This document shows, piece by piece, positions 1 to 7,698 of a DNA stretch of 13,830 bases (position 1 is the stretch's first letter; each line of letters opens with the position of its first letter). This DNA comes from Gryganskiella cystojenkinii (taxonomy: Eukaryota > Mortierellomycota > Mortierellomycetes > Mortierellales > Mortierellaceae). The notes under the pieces are model-generated. The model searched no databases. It had not been told where the DNA came from and saw only the letters and a program-made list of their open reading frames with translations. The stretch is taken from assembly GCA_015852425.1 (NCBI GenBank), contig JAAAIG010000812.1, positions 1-13,830 of the forward strand. Direction: 5' to 3'. The position numbers and the translations under genes are program-made.

Positions 1-35
1 TATCCGTCACTTTTCACTAGTAAAAATGACGGATA
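1..35. repeat. Perfect-arm inverted repeat at left edge
   Basis: The first nine bases (TATCCGTCA) are the exact reverse complement of 27-35 (TGACGGATA). After one mismatch (10/26) the pairing continues for four T-A pairs (11-14 with 22-25), leaving a 7-base loop (15-21). Because the arm starts at base 1, it may extend outside the window. Both ends read TA-TCCGTCA / TGACGGA-TA, so a small TA-flanked inverted-repeat element is possible, but a chance hairpin or a foldback RNA element is just as compatible. Confidence 0.6.
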
Positions 36-2163
36 ATCGGGTTTCGACTGTACTTAATATGGTCCCCCCTGAGCCAAAAAGAAAGAAGGAGCTTACAGAA
101 TGGGGTCTATGTTATTATTTCTTGTTTGTTTCTTGAAGATGACAACCCTTTTGTTGGCCCAGGGTTCCCCAGAGTATAGGAGTTAAGAGGGCGAAGGAAA
201 TAAAAAATAAAAAGTGAAAGTAAAAAGAGCTAGATTGGTGATGTGAATAAGTTAAAGAGGAAGGAAAAATAGTGAGAGAGGATGAAACGCGTCAATCCTG
301 ATTCGATGGGAACCAACCACACGGAGATATTTGACCGGTGAACATTGCACAGACTCGCATCCCCTATTTTTGTCTGCCCGATAGACTGTTACAGTCCTCG
401 TTGACACAGACAGAACGGCAAAACCACCGAAAAACCGCCAAGGTCTTTGGTTTCTTGTCTCTGACCCTGCACCAGGTTGGGGATTTGTCTCGATACCTCT
501 TCCGCCCATCGCCCAGGCGACGCGTGCCTGACAGGAGAAAGCAGTAGCAACCTCAACGCGAGGGTCAAAAGCCGAACCGCCCTCGAAAATATCCACTCTC
601 TCCTCTCCTCTTTGTCTCGATTGCTCTCCTTGGGTATGGCTCTTGAGCATGCTCATTATGCCCTCCTTTTCTGACCCCCCCTCCCCCTGTATTGAAAAGT
701 ATGAGAAAAGACATGTGGCAGTTCAAGGTCAAAAAGAAAAAAGAGAAAAGGGATAGGAGGAGTGAAATGGTGGCCTCCTTGAATGAGCCGCAAACAACAA
801 CGAGATTTCCCGTGTCCGTGCCGTTTAGACATGCGTGGTTGCGTAGTTTTGTTGCTGTGTCAAAGCAACAACAGCAGGTACACTAGGGCTCTGAATCTGA
901 TGAGCATGGTCCTCTGCCTCCTCTTCCTCCTTCGGCCTCCTATTATCCTCTCTTCTCCCCCCTTCCCCTCTCCTCAAAGTTTGTTGTTGAACAATGAAAT
1001 AAAGGCACTTTGGACCCCTTTTCTGTTGCTCTCGATGAGAGAAAAAAAAGAGTGTGGGATTGTAAGAGGACAAGGAACGGACCTCTCATGTTGTATCAGA
1101 GACAAAGAAAACAAAAGATCAAGAGGTTCTCCGTTTTCGCGAGGCGCACTCGATTAATACTTGATCAGCACTCTTGTCAATCTAAAGGGAGGCGGGAAAG
1201 GGTCAAAAGAAAGATGTTGCAGACTATGCACAATGCACAAAGGCTACGTCGCACAAGAGCAACCAACACCAACACAAGACCTTTCGGGCGCCCACGAATC
1301 GCACAACAAAAGTCAGTGTCTTTCTTACCCTGGTCCACTTTTTTTTTTGTCCCTTGCTCATCCAAACCTTGCCTTTGTTTTTCCTCTAAATGTGGTTTTC
1401 TAGATTTTTTTTTATGTGTCCGTTTTGTTGACAGTTTGTCTCCGAGATCCAAGTTGCCGTGCTTGGGCCTGTTGCAGCAAAAAGACACAGAAACAACAGA
1501 CAGAAAGGACAGGTTTGTTCCTTGCATTCGATGGGGCTGCATAGTGCCTCGTCATCGTCATAGAGGCTCATGACTGCGACAGGGACCCAAAGCTCAAACG
1601 GTCGTCTGTTCATATCCGTCGTCTTTTTTGTTCATTTACTATCTCTTTTCTTTTTTCTCTTTTTCTTTTTCGTTTTCCTTCCCTTTTTACTTTTTTTTTA
1701 GTCTTTGTCTTCCCGTACTTTTTCTATCACTCCACCCCACAAGCGGAGCCACTCGTCATTTTTTTTTTTTGCAGGGTTTGGTTTCCCTTCATTTGTACAT
1801 AATTTGGATGCCGTAAGTACACTCTTCTCCACCTCGTCATGTACTCCCCTTCCACATCTTTCTCTCCCTCTCATCACCTCCTCCTCGCTCCCACCATTAT
1901 CCACCTCATATCTCCACATCCGTCATTTCCCTCCTCCCCCCGTTCCCGTCACCGTCACCGTCCCCGCCCCCTTTTCCCTCCCACTCCAACGGTCGACATC
2001 GTTTTTCTCGGACAACTAACCAGCCCCCCAAAAAACACATCCATCTATATCTTACTTCCTCCTCCTCTCCCTCTTTTTTTTTTCTATTGAAAATCTACTT
2101 CCTCTTCACCACCGACTCTCAGCGTCTAGCCACAATGTCAATGTCGTCCTCGAACGTTTAGAG
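36..2163. other. Gene-free left flank, about 2.1 kb
   Basis: No reading frame here looks like a protein. The longest open frames (minus 252-656, plus 783-1157, plus 1010-1573) have irregular composition, match no family I know, and two of the plus-strand openings lack a good ATG or run through simple C/T tracts. From about 1640 the plus strand is very T-rich, and from about 1820 to 2090 C/T-rich with short CCT/CTC runs. A T12 run ending in GCAG (1759-1774) looks like a splice acceptor and GTAAGT at 1813-1818 like a donor, so an untranslated or non-coding exon is possible. The stretch most likely holds upstream regulatory DNA for the gene starting at 2492. Confidence 0.55.
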
Positions 2164-2170
2164 TATAAAA
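2164..2170 (+). promoter_or_regulatory. TATA box, probable core promoter of the 2492 gene
   Basis: TATAAAA lies 322 bases upstream of the ATG at 2492, on the same strand, at the downstream edge of a C/T-rich block (about 1820-2150). This order, pyrimidine block then TATA then leader, is usual for fungal promoters. If used, transcription would start near 2190-2210 and leave a leader of roughly 290 bases. The assignment rests on sequence and position only. Confidence 0.45.
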
Positions 2171-2491
2171 AGAAAAAAAATATTCTGAACTTCCAAGTTG
2201 AGTTCTTTATCAAAAGAATCAGTCTTCGACAAAAACCAACAAAAAAAGGTACAGGCATAGAACTCAAACGTGGTGAAACCATTGTGCACATGGTTCCACG
2301 ACAATCTTTGACAGGCAGGATTGCAAGTTAAACTGACCTTCTTGTGTTCCCTTCCCTGTCTCCATTTTTTTTGCGCGGGAACTCACCAACCATCATTAGG
2401 GTCCATATCATCCACTTCATTTTCGACATAACTTCTCTCGTACATATACACCGCCGTCTTTACCTCCATTTAATTCCATATAATTGCGACC

Positions 2492-5400
2492 ATGGCAACA
2501 GCCCAAACCTCAGCATCCTCAAACGCTTATCACCCATTCTTCCACGACTTTGCTCGGGGAGGTGGGAATGTAACTGCAGCGAGCGCGATCCCAGGGAAAG
2601 CACCCCCACTTCCTCTATCCACCAAACCCACTATCAAACCCGTCGACATCCCTAAAAAGAAGAACAAGGGACCACCACCCCCACCGTCTAAAAAGAAATC
2701 ATCACCAAGTAGCAGTTCATCGCTCCCCTCCTCTCCTCGATCACCACCCCCACCGCCTCCACCCTCAATGGCCTCCCCACCCTCAAAGAAATCGACCACC
2801 TCCCCCGTAGCAGGAGCCATGAAAATGTTTCTGAGACGCAAAAAGAGTGCCACGGACTACCAAGGTCAGGAAGAGGACCCGTCTTCGTCGATGACAAAGG
2901 CGACAGTTTATCAACCCTCAATGAACAACAGCTCCTTTACTTCATCGTCCGTGTCCATGATGCAGACGTTTGTCCTAGTCGGAGGTGTTGGAGCCGAGAC
3001 CGGTTCGACTATCATCCTCGACAACATCAGCAATGGAGACGATAGCAGTGACGGGCCCGACGACGATATCAACTTTGTTGGAGGCTTTCACCCTTACAGC
3101 CATCCCAACACCAGCTACAACAACCATATCAACGCCAAGACCACCGCCAGGACCTCTTCCTTAACCGTCACAAGTCCCACTTCACCGAGTTCCTCGAAAT
3201 TCTTTGGACGGTTCAGTCGAGACCGGACCTCGCTGAGCGGCAGTACCAGCAATGGCGACCTCCGAGCTACGGTTTCCGCCTCATCCGGGTTCTCTCGCAA
3301 GGACCGTTCCCGCCAGCAATCCCCAGCAGCCGAAAGCGGCAGTAATCGCGGACGATTGTTGTCTCTTGCAACAGAGAAACAACAACCTAACCGGAGGTCG
3401 CTGTCTGTTGACAGCATGCAGCTCGCTCACAGAATTCAACAACAGCATCTGCAACATCACAATCCGCAGAACCAGCAGCACGAGAATCATCATCAACAGC
3501 AGCAACAACCCGCTCGGACCACGTCTTCCAGGTACCCCTTCCCCATCGAACCAGTCAAATCTCTTTTGACCCGACGTGCAGAGCCCGCTGGAGTATCGTT
3601 GGCGGTCCCTCAGGCACTCGAGGCCTTGACCGACTCTCTCAGAAAGACATCCGAGGAGCAACAACTGCAGATGCTCGACGTTGATGCTGATCTGGATACT
3701 AGCGCCGATTTTAATAATGATATTTACTGGTCCCTGGACGCTCCATTGCCACCAAAACCCGTGATTGGCTCAGCTCTGGCCCATCAGCGATACGTCCCGG
3801 CTACGACGTATGTCCCTCAGACCAGCTACAACAATCCGAAGAAGGAAAAGCCTCTTCCAAATCTCAGTCTACGACAATGGGACGATGAGACTGGCCATCC
3901 TCAGAAGCGAGTTATTCAAAGCCCCGAGATATATTCTCCAACTTCCTTTTCGAATCAGCAACGACCAAGGAGCCATACCGTAGGCGATATCCGACGGTCT
4001 TCGTCTCCATCGCAGTCGAGTTCCAAACCGACAATCTCCCGACCTCCTGTTCCCAAGATTCAACAGACGCTTGTATCAGCTCCAGTTCAGGCTCCTCCTC
4101 CACGTTCAACTAATGCTTTTGCGTGCTTGACACCTATCTCTGCGCCGGTAACCATGACCGAGGCTGGCAAGGCATCAAGGTCTCATCTGTGCCAGGGCAG
4201 CTCCAGTAGCCTTGTCCTCGTCGCCGAGACCTCTTCGCCGACACAGTTTTACGATGCGCCTAAAACCAGAGGCGTCCTTCACCGGTACCTGGCTGCCATG
4301 AAAGGAAATAGTGACAGTCGCACGGACGAGCAACAGAAGGACGATGAAGCAGCCCTGGATCGCGCCTTGTTGTTTGAGGAGATGATCGAGTATGGATTCC
4401 CTGCAGATGTTCTAGAGCATCAAAAGAAGGGTCTCCTCAAACCCCAGGATTACGAGGATGATTACAGGGATGACGAGGTCGACATGAGTGACCCCTTGGA
4501 TCCCACCAACTGCCGGTACATGACCTTGCGGATCACGCTCACACCCTGGCATGCAAGAGCAGAGGAGTCTCAACTCTATGGTCCCTTGGAAACGGCATCG
4601 ACGAGCAGTAGCCGTTTCAAGACTAAGGTGAACAAGCTCTTTTCACGATCATCGTCCTCTTCCGGTGGTGCCTCTGCTGGTTTACCCCCGTCTCCATCGA
4701 CAACTTCTCTCATGTCCTCGCAACCACTTTCCCGTAGCAGTTCCAAGGTTCTCCAAGCCGCTCAGCCATCAAGGTCTGCTCCCCTGACCACTGAGGACGA
4801 GGAAGAAGGCGAGGTAATGACCGCCATGGTTTCTCCAACGACCGCGACAGCGCCTTCGACGGCCTCTTCGAGTCGCTCGGGGAGCACAGACACTGTCTCG
4901 GGTCCAAGAAGCCCTACTCCTCCCTTGACAGCATACCGTGTCAAGATTCAAGGTCATAAGGAACAAGCCAGTATCCGAGTCTTGTCCAGTCCACCAGGCA
5001 ACACGATCACTGCGCCAACTCTTCAATCGCCCTCGTCATTGGCCTTCAAAGAAGCGACCCATATCCAGGTCCAAAAGAATGCGCAACAGCAACAGCCACC
5101 TCGGACAGGCTCCCTTTCAGCGCTTTCCCAGCCCATGTACGCAAGCAAGAATGCCAGCGTGTCAAGCTTGTCTACACCCGCAGATCCTGTCGCGTTGATG
5201 GCCTCGCTTTCTTCCTCAATTCCTCGCAAAGGTTCAAGCCCTGCTGCTATTCTCTATTCTTCCTCTGCCGCAGACGCTGCTGAGGCTACGGCCGCTTTGG
5301 CGTCAGTTTTCGATGATGACGATGACGACGATGATATTGTTGCGTCCATGCCAAGACCTCCAACGAAGCTCATGTCGCTCCCCATCAACACAGCCGCTCT

Positions 5401-6370
5401 AGCCGCCCTGCAGGCGACGGTCATGGCGACCTTGCCTCCTCAATCGGCGATCACGATGACCACGCTGCCCTCACAATCCTCTGCTATCATAAACACGTTG
5501 CCTCTGCGGAAGGTGGCTGCTGAGGGTAGCATTCATCCCTTATCCAGAGGCGCTGTTGCCTCTGACGGCAAGGCGGTCGAGTTACAACAGGAAGTCCTTC
5601 TCGATGACGATGAGCAGATTGAAGGTGTTACCAGTGGATCGGGAATCTATAAACTCGGTGCTCAACAACAACGCTCCCAGTCCTCGCTGAGTAGTCTCGA
5701 ATCCACCAGGGCTGCGATGTTGCCACCCAAAAACCTCAGAAGACCTTCGTCTCGATCCAACCTTTTGGATCTCAATCTCACTCCGACCTCGAGTGTTCCC
5801 GGATCACCCTCGATCAACCCCCAACGTCAAGGTACGAAACTCTTCAAGGAGCAGCAACCCCATGAAAAGGAGAGAAGACGGTCATCGACCAAGACCCCTC
5901 CATTGCTCATGGCCAAGAGTGCAAGTCGTCAACGCACCGGATCCGTCCAATCGCTTGCTTCATTGTCGAGCATCTCTACCATCAACAACACCACCTGCAA
6001 CAAAACCAACACAATCACCGACGGCCATGCCGATAACGAGACTATGACCACGACGACCCTCATGAATTTTAATGACCTTTATGAACACCAGATGCAAATC
6101 GAGTACGAGGATATCACCACCGAAAAAGGCGCAGATGAAGAAGAGGAGCAGCTGAAGATGTTGGTGTCCGCTCAGGAAGACAAAGTTGCCGAGAGTATCA
6201 TCTCCTCCTCCTCGGTCCCTGAAGTTGGTCATCCCATGCCTGTTTCTCATTTCAGCTGTCAAACTGGACAAAAGTCTGCCCACAGGGATGCCGAGGTACT
6301 CAAGGAAGGATGCTGGCGTCCGATCGAGTGCAACCAAACCCAGACAATGCAGTCTTTTGTGTTCCCTTGA
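2492..6370 (+). CDS. Large Ser/Pro/Gln-rich, mostly disordered protein of unknown function
   Basis: A single open frame of 1292 residues starts at an ATG in good context (GACCATGG). I do not recognise the family. Visible regions: two proline runs in a basic, serine-rich N-terminus (P61-65 followed by SKKK, an SH3-ligand-like PxxPxK, and P85-91); a His/Gln-rich stretch at about 309-341; a basic phospho-acceptor-type cluster at 491-506 (RPRSHTV, then RRSSSP); an ordered-looking island at about 596-698 (FEEMIEYGFPADVLEH, a DY/DD acidic patch, then CRYMTLRITLTPWHARAEE); eight consecutive Asp at 941-948; and a repeated TLPxQS-type motif near 985-1005. No membrane segment or signal peptide is evident. 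Composition suggests a cytoplasmic scaffold or regulator at the cortex or in signalling, which is inference. The last ~55 residues look less typical, and a 61-base intron (6195-6255) would give a different C-terminus. A poly(A) signal at 6435 fits the stop at 6370. Confidence 0.85.
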   Translation: MATAQTSASSNAYHPFFHDFARGGGNVTAASAIPGKAPPLPLSTKPTIKPVDIPKKKNKGPPPPPSKKKSSPSSSSSLPSSPRSPPPPPPPSMASPPSKKSTTSPVAGAMKMFLRRKKSATDYQGQEEDPSSSMTKATVYQPSMNNSSFTSSSVSMMQTFVLVGGVGAETGSTIILDNISNGDDSSDGPDDDINFVGGFHPYSHPNTSYNNHINAKTTARTSSLTVTSPTSPSSSKFFGRFSRDRTSLSGSTSNGDLRATVSASSGFSRKDRSRQQSPAAESGSNRGRLLSLATEKQQPNRRSLSVDSMQLAHRIQQQHLQHHNPQNQQHENHHQQQQQPARTTSSRYPFPIEPVKSLLTRRAEPAGVSLAVPQALEALTDSLRKTSEEQQLQMLDVDADLDTSADFNNDIYWSLDAPLPPKPVIGSALAHQRYVPATTYVPQTSYNNPKKEKPLPNLSLRQWDDETGHPQKRVIQSPEIYSPTSFSNQQRPRSHTVGDIRRSSSPSQSSSKPTISRPPVPKIQQTLVSAPVQAPPPRSTNAFACLTPISAPVTMTEAGKASRSHLCQGSSSSLVLVAETSSPTQFYDAPKTRGVLHRYLAAMKGNSDSRTDEQQKDDEAALDRALLFEEMIEYGFPADVLEHQKKGLLKPQDYEDDYRDDEVDMSDPLDPTNCRYMTLRITLTPWHARAEESQLYGPLETASTSSSRFKTKVNKLFSRSSSSSGGASAGLPPSPSTTSLMSSQPLSRSSSKVLQAAQPSRSAPLTTEDEEEGEVMTAMVSPTTATAPSTASSSRSGSTDTVSGPRSPTPPLTAYRVKIQGHKEQASIRVLSSPPGNTITAPTLQSPSSLAFKEATHIQVQKNAQQQQPPRTGSLSALSQPMYASKNASVSSLSTPADPVALMASLSSSIPRKGSSPAAILYSSSAADAAEATAALASVFDDDDDDDDIVASMPRPPTKLMSLPINTAALAALQATVMATLPPQSAITMTTLPSQSSAIINTLPLRKVAAEGSIHPLSRGAVASDGKAVELQQEVLLDDDEQIEGVTSGSGIYKLGAQQQRSQSSLSSLESTRAAMLPPKNLRRPSSRSNLLDLNLTPTSSVPGSPSINPQRQGTKLFKEQQPHEKERRRSSTKTPPLLMAKSASRQRTGSVQSLASLSSISTINNTTCNKTNTITDGHADNETMTTTTLMNFNDLYEHQMQIEYEDITTEKGADEEEEQLKMLVSAQEDKVAESIISSSSVPEVGHPMPVSHFSCQTGQKSAHRDAEVLKEGCWRPIECNQTQTMQSFVFP
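6195..6255 (+). other. Candidate optional intron near the 3' end of the 2492 gene
   Basis: The stretch begins GTATCA and ends in a pyrimidine-rich TTTCTCATTTCAG acceptor. Removal shifts the frame by one and replaces the last ~60 residues with a tail that reads on past the AATAAA at 6435 to a stop at 6573-6575. The unspliced frame stops at 6370, before the poly(A) signal, so I keep the unspliced model as the main one. Confidence 0.2.
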
Positions 6371-6596
6371 ATATCCAAATGATGGAAAAAAACCCCACAT
6401 CTGTTTGATAGGTCTTCCCCCACGCTTCTTTGTAAATAAAACTTTGGAACCCTGTCAATTTTTCTCCTTGCAACTTCCATCGCTCTTTATGACTGACCAC
6501 AAGACAAAAATCCCTAGACCTATTTTCAGAGGAAAGACAGGCGCAATTGACATTGTTTTTCTTGTCGTTTTTTGATCCGCAAATCTTGAATATTCT
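6371..6596. other. Short convergent spacer between the 2492 gene and PCD
   Basis: 226 bases separate the stop of the plus-strand gene from the stop of the minus-strand PCD gene. Apart from the plus-strand poly(A) signal, nothing gene-like is visible. The transcripts probably overlap at their 3' ends, since there is little room for two separate 3' untranslated regions. Confidence 0.6.
6435..6440 (+). terminator. AATAAA polyadenylation signal
   Basis: An exact AATAAA lies 65 bases after the TGA at 6368-6370, followed by T-rich sequence from 6457. It supports the stop at 6370 as the true end of the large disordered protein. Confidence 0.55.
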
Positions 6597-7226
6597 TTAA
6601 TGGCCGTAAATCTTGTTAATGAACGTGGCAAGCTTGACATCACGCACGGACAAACCCTGGCATTCGTGCGTGGCCAAGGTGATCTCGACACGGTTATAGA
6701 CCTAACCAAAAAAAAAAAAAAAAAGAGAAAGAGGTACACGACAAAATGACATTCCTGTGTTAGCTCAAGAGGACGGATTCTCGTAAGAAAAGGGCAACAC
6801 TCGTTTTCAAACTTTTTTTGAATTTGTTTGTGCAATTACGTTAAACCATTCGGGGTGGTGATCAGCCTTGTCAGCATAGAGGGCGACACGGGACATGAAT
6901 CCAAACGCCTCGTTGAAGTCTTTGAAGAGCAAGGTACGCTTGATCGCATCTCTGCCTTCGACTAGGGACCAGTGCTGGAGGTCCTTCAAGGCCTGGGTAC
7001 GCTCTGCGTCAGTCAATTGTTGAGCCATTTTACGAGGTGGTTTCAGGATAGAAGTCTTTTTGGTTGAAGAAGAGTCGGAAGAATAAAAGAGTCGTGAGTG
7101 ATAATGTGAAGAAAGAACAGGAACAAATGAAGAAGAAGAGGTAAAAGATGCCGAAGAAAGCATAGATGAGACGCGAGGGGTCATGCGCGCCAGAGGCAGC
7201 AGTCGAGACAACGCTTGGAATGACAT
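6597..7226 (-). CDS. Pterin-4a-carbinolamine dehydratase (PCD/DCoH), two exons, with organelle-type presequence
   Basis: The enzyme dehydrates 4a-hydroxytetrahydropterin after aromatic amino acid hydroxylation, so that tetrahydrobiopterin can be recycled. Exon 1 is 7226-6840 and exon 2 is 6701-6597, ending in TAA; the joined protein is 163 residues. The splice joins ...HHPEWFN to [19 protein letters not shown] and restores the family signature: the active-site His pair (HHP), the following W, YNxV, the third catalytic His in ATHE, then GLSVRD and a C-terminal LATFINK. From Met67 (7028) the protein is 97 residues, the usual PCD length. The 66 residues before it are rich in Ser, Arg and hydrophobics with almost no acids until Asp51, as in mitochondrial presequences. 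Two products from two start codons are therefore possible. The gene is divergent from the MFS gene at 7699. Family assignment is firm; mitochondrial targeting is inference. Confidence 0.93.
6702..6839 (-). other. Intron in the PCD gene (138 bases, phase 0)
   Basis: On the minus strand the donor is GTAATT and the acceptor is a run of 17 T followed by GGTTAG. Splicing restores the conserved EWFN-VYNRVE segment; without it the frame runs into a stop soon after EWFN, leaving the third catalytic His uncoded. Confidence 0.9.
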
Positions 7227-7388
7227 TATGTTAAAGAAATATCTCGGTGAAAGAGGAGTAGGTATCCTTACCTAAAAGAAAGATGGAGGAAGGAGAGGGA
7301 GTGAAGGTAGAGAGGAGAAGGAGAGGAATGTAATGGTAAAATAATAAAATCATTCCAAGCGTGGGAGAAAATGAAGGCGAATATACTA

Positions 7389-7409
7389 CACGTGACATGA
7401 AGTCACGTG
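7389..7409. promoter_or_regulatory. Inverted repeat of two CACGTG (E-box) sites
   Basis: CACGTGAC (7389-7396), a 5-base spacer (ATGAA) and GTCACGTG (7402-7409) form a perfect 8-bp-arm inverted repeat. Each arm holds a complete CACGTG with the GTCACGTG extension favoured by Cbf1/USF-type basic helix-loop-helix factors. The two cores are 15 bp apart, about one and a half helical turns. The site is 163 bases from the PCD ATG and about 290 from the MFS ATG, so it could serve either gene or both. Confidence 0.6.
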
Positions 7410-7592
7410 GTATCATCAACAGCGCCACTAAAATGTCAGACTTTCAACTTTTAAAGCGCGAGTGGAGTGATTGGAGTTTTCGTGAATAGGAAGAGACCTC
7501 AGAACCATTGCCGCAGGAATAAGATAGAGATACCGGGTATCCGACCATCGAAGCATCAAATAAAAACACCAAATTGTTCTCGAAGCGAAAGG

Positions 7593-7605
7593 TATATATA
7601 TAAAA
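7593..7605 (+). promoter_or_regulatory. TATA box of the MFS gene
   Basis: TATATATATAAAA lies 94-106 bases upstream of the ATG at 7699, in the right orientation. It is followed by a C/T-rich leader (7617-7690) typical of fungal transcription start regions. Confidence 0.6.
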
Positions 7606-7698
7606 GAACCTTGGATCCCCTCTTAACTCTTCAATCTGTCAAAGAGCCATTCATCATATCCCCTACTCCTTAGCCTTTCTCTATTTTCAGCAACAGTA

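Larger units (their letters stand above)
7227..7698. promoter_or_regulatory. Divergent promoter region between PCD and MFS genes
   Basis: 472 bases lie between the two divergent start codons. The PCD side (about 7269-7330) is A/G-rich on the plus strand, so C/T-rich in the PCD sense, as in the other leaders of this window. The middle carries a paired CACGTG palindrome (7389-7409). The MFS side has a TATA box at 7593. A minus-strand open frame, 7428-7231, ends just before the PCD ATG; it looks like leader sequence and not a gene. Confidence 0.6.

Noticed and set aside
252..656. Minus-strand frame of 134 codons in the left flank
   Set aside because: No recognisable domain, irregular composition, no promoter or splice support; compatible with chance.
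783..1157. Plus-strand frame of 124 codons with a hydrophobic middle that resembles a membrane segment
   Set aside because: The hydrophobic part comes entirely from a simple C/T tract (about 905-980); the rest is not protein-like.
1010..1573. Plus-strand frame of 187 codons
   Set aside because: It opens at TTG and not ATG, contains Phe runs from T tracts, and resembles no family.
3421..3530. CAA/CAG-rich stretch that could be called a microsatellite
   Set aside because: It encodes the His/Gln-rich part of the large protein with mixed codons, so it is a coding low-complexity tract and not a separate repeat.
7231..7428. Minus-strand 65-codon frame ending just before the PCD ATG
   Set aside because: It spans the CACGTG dyad and the C/T-rich leader and has no conserved pattern; at most an upstream open frame in the leader.
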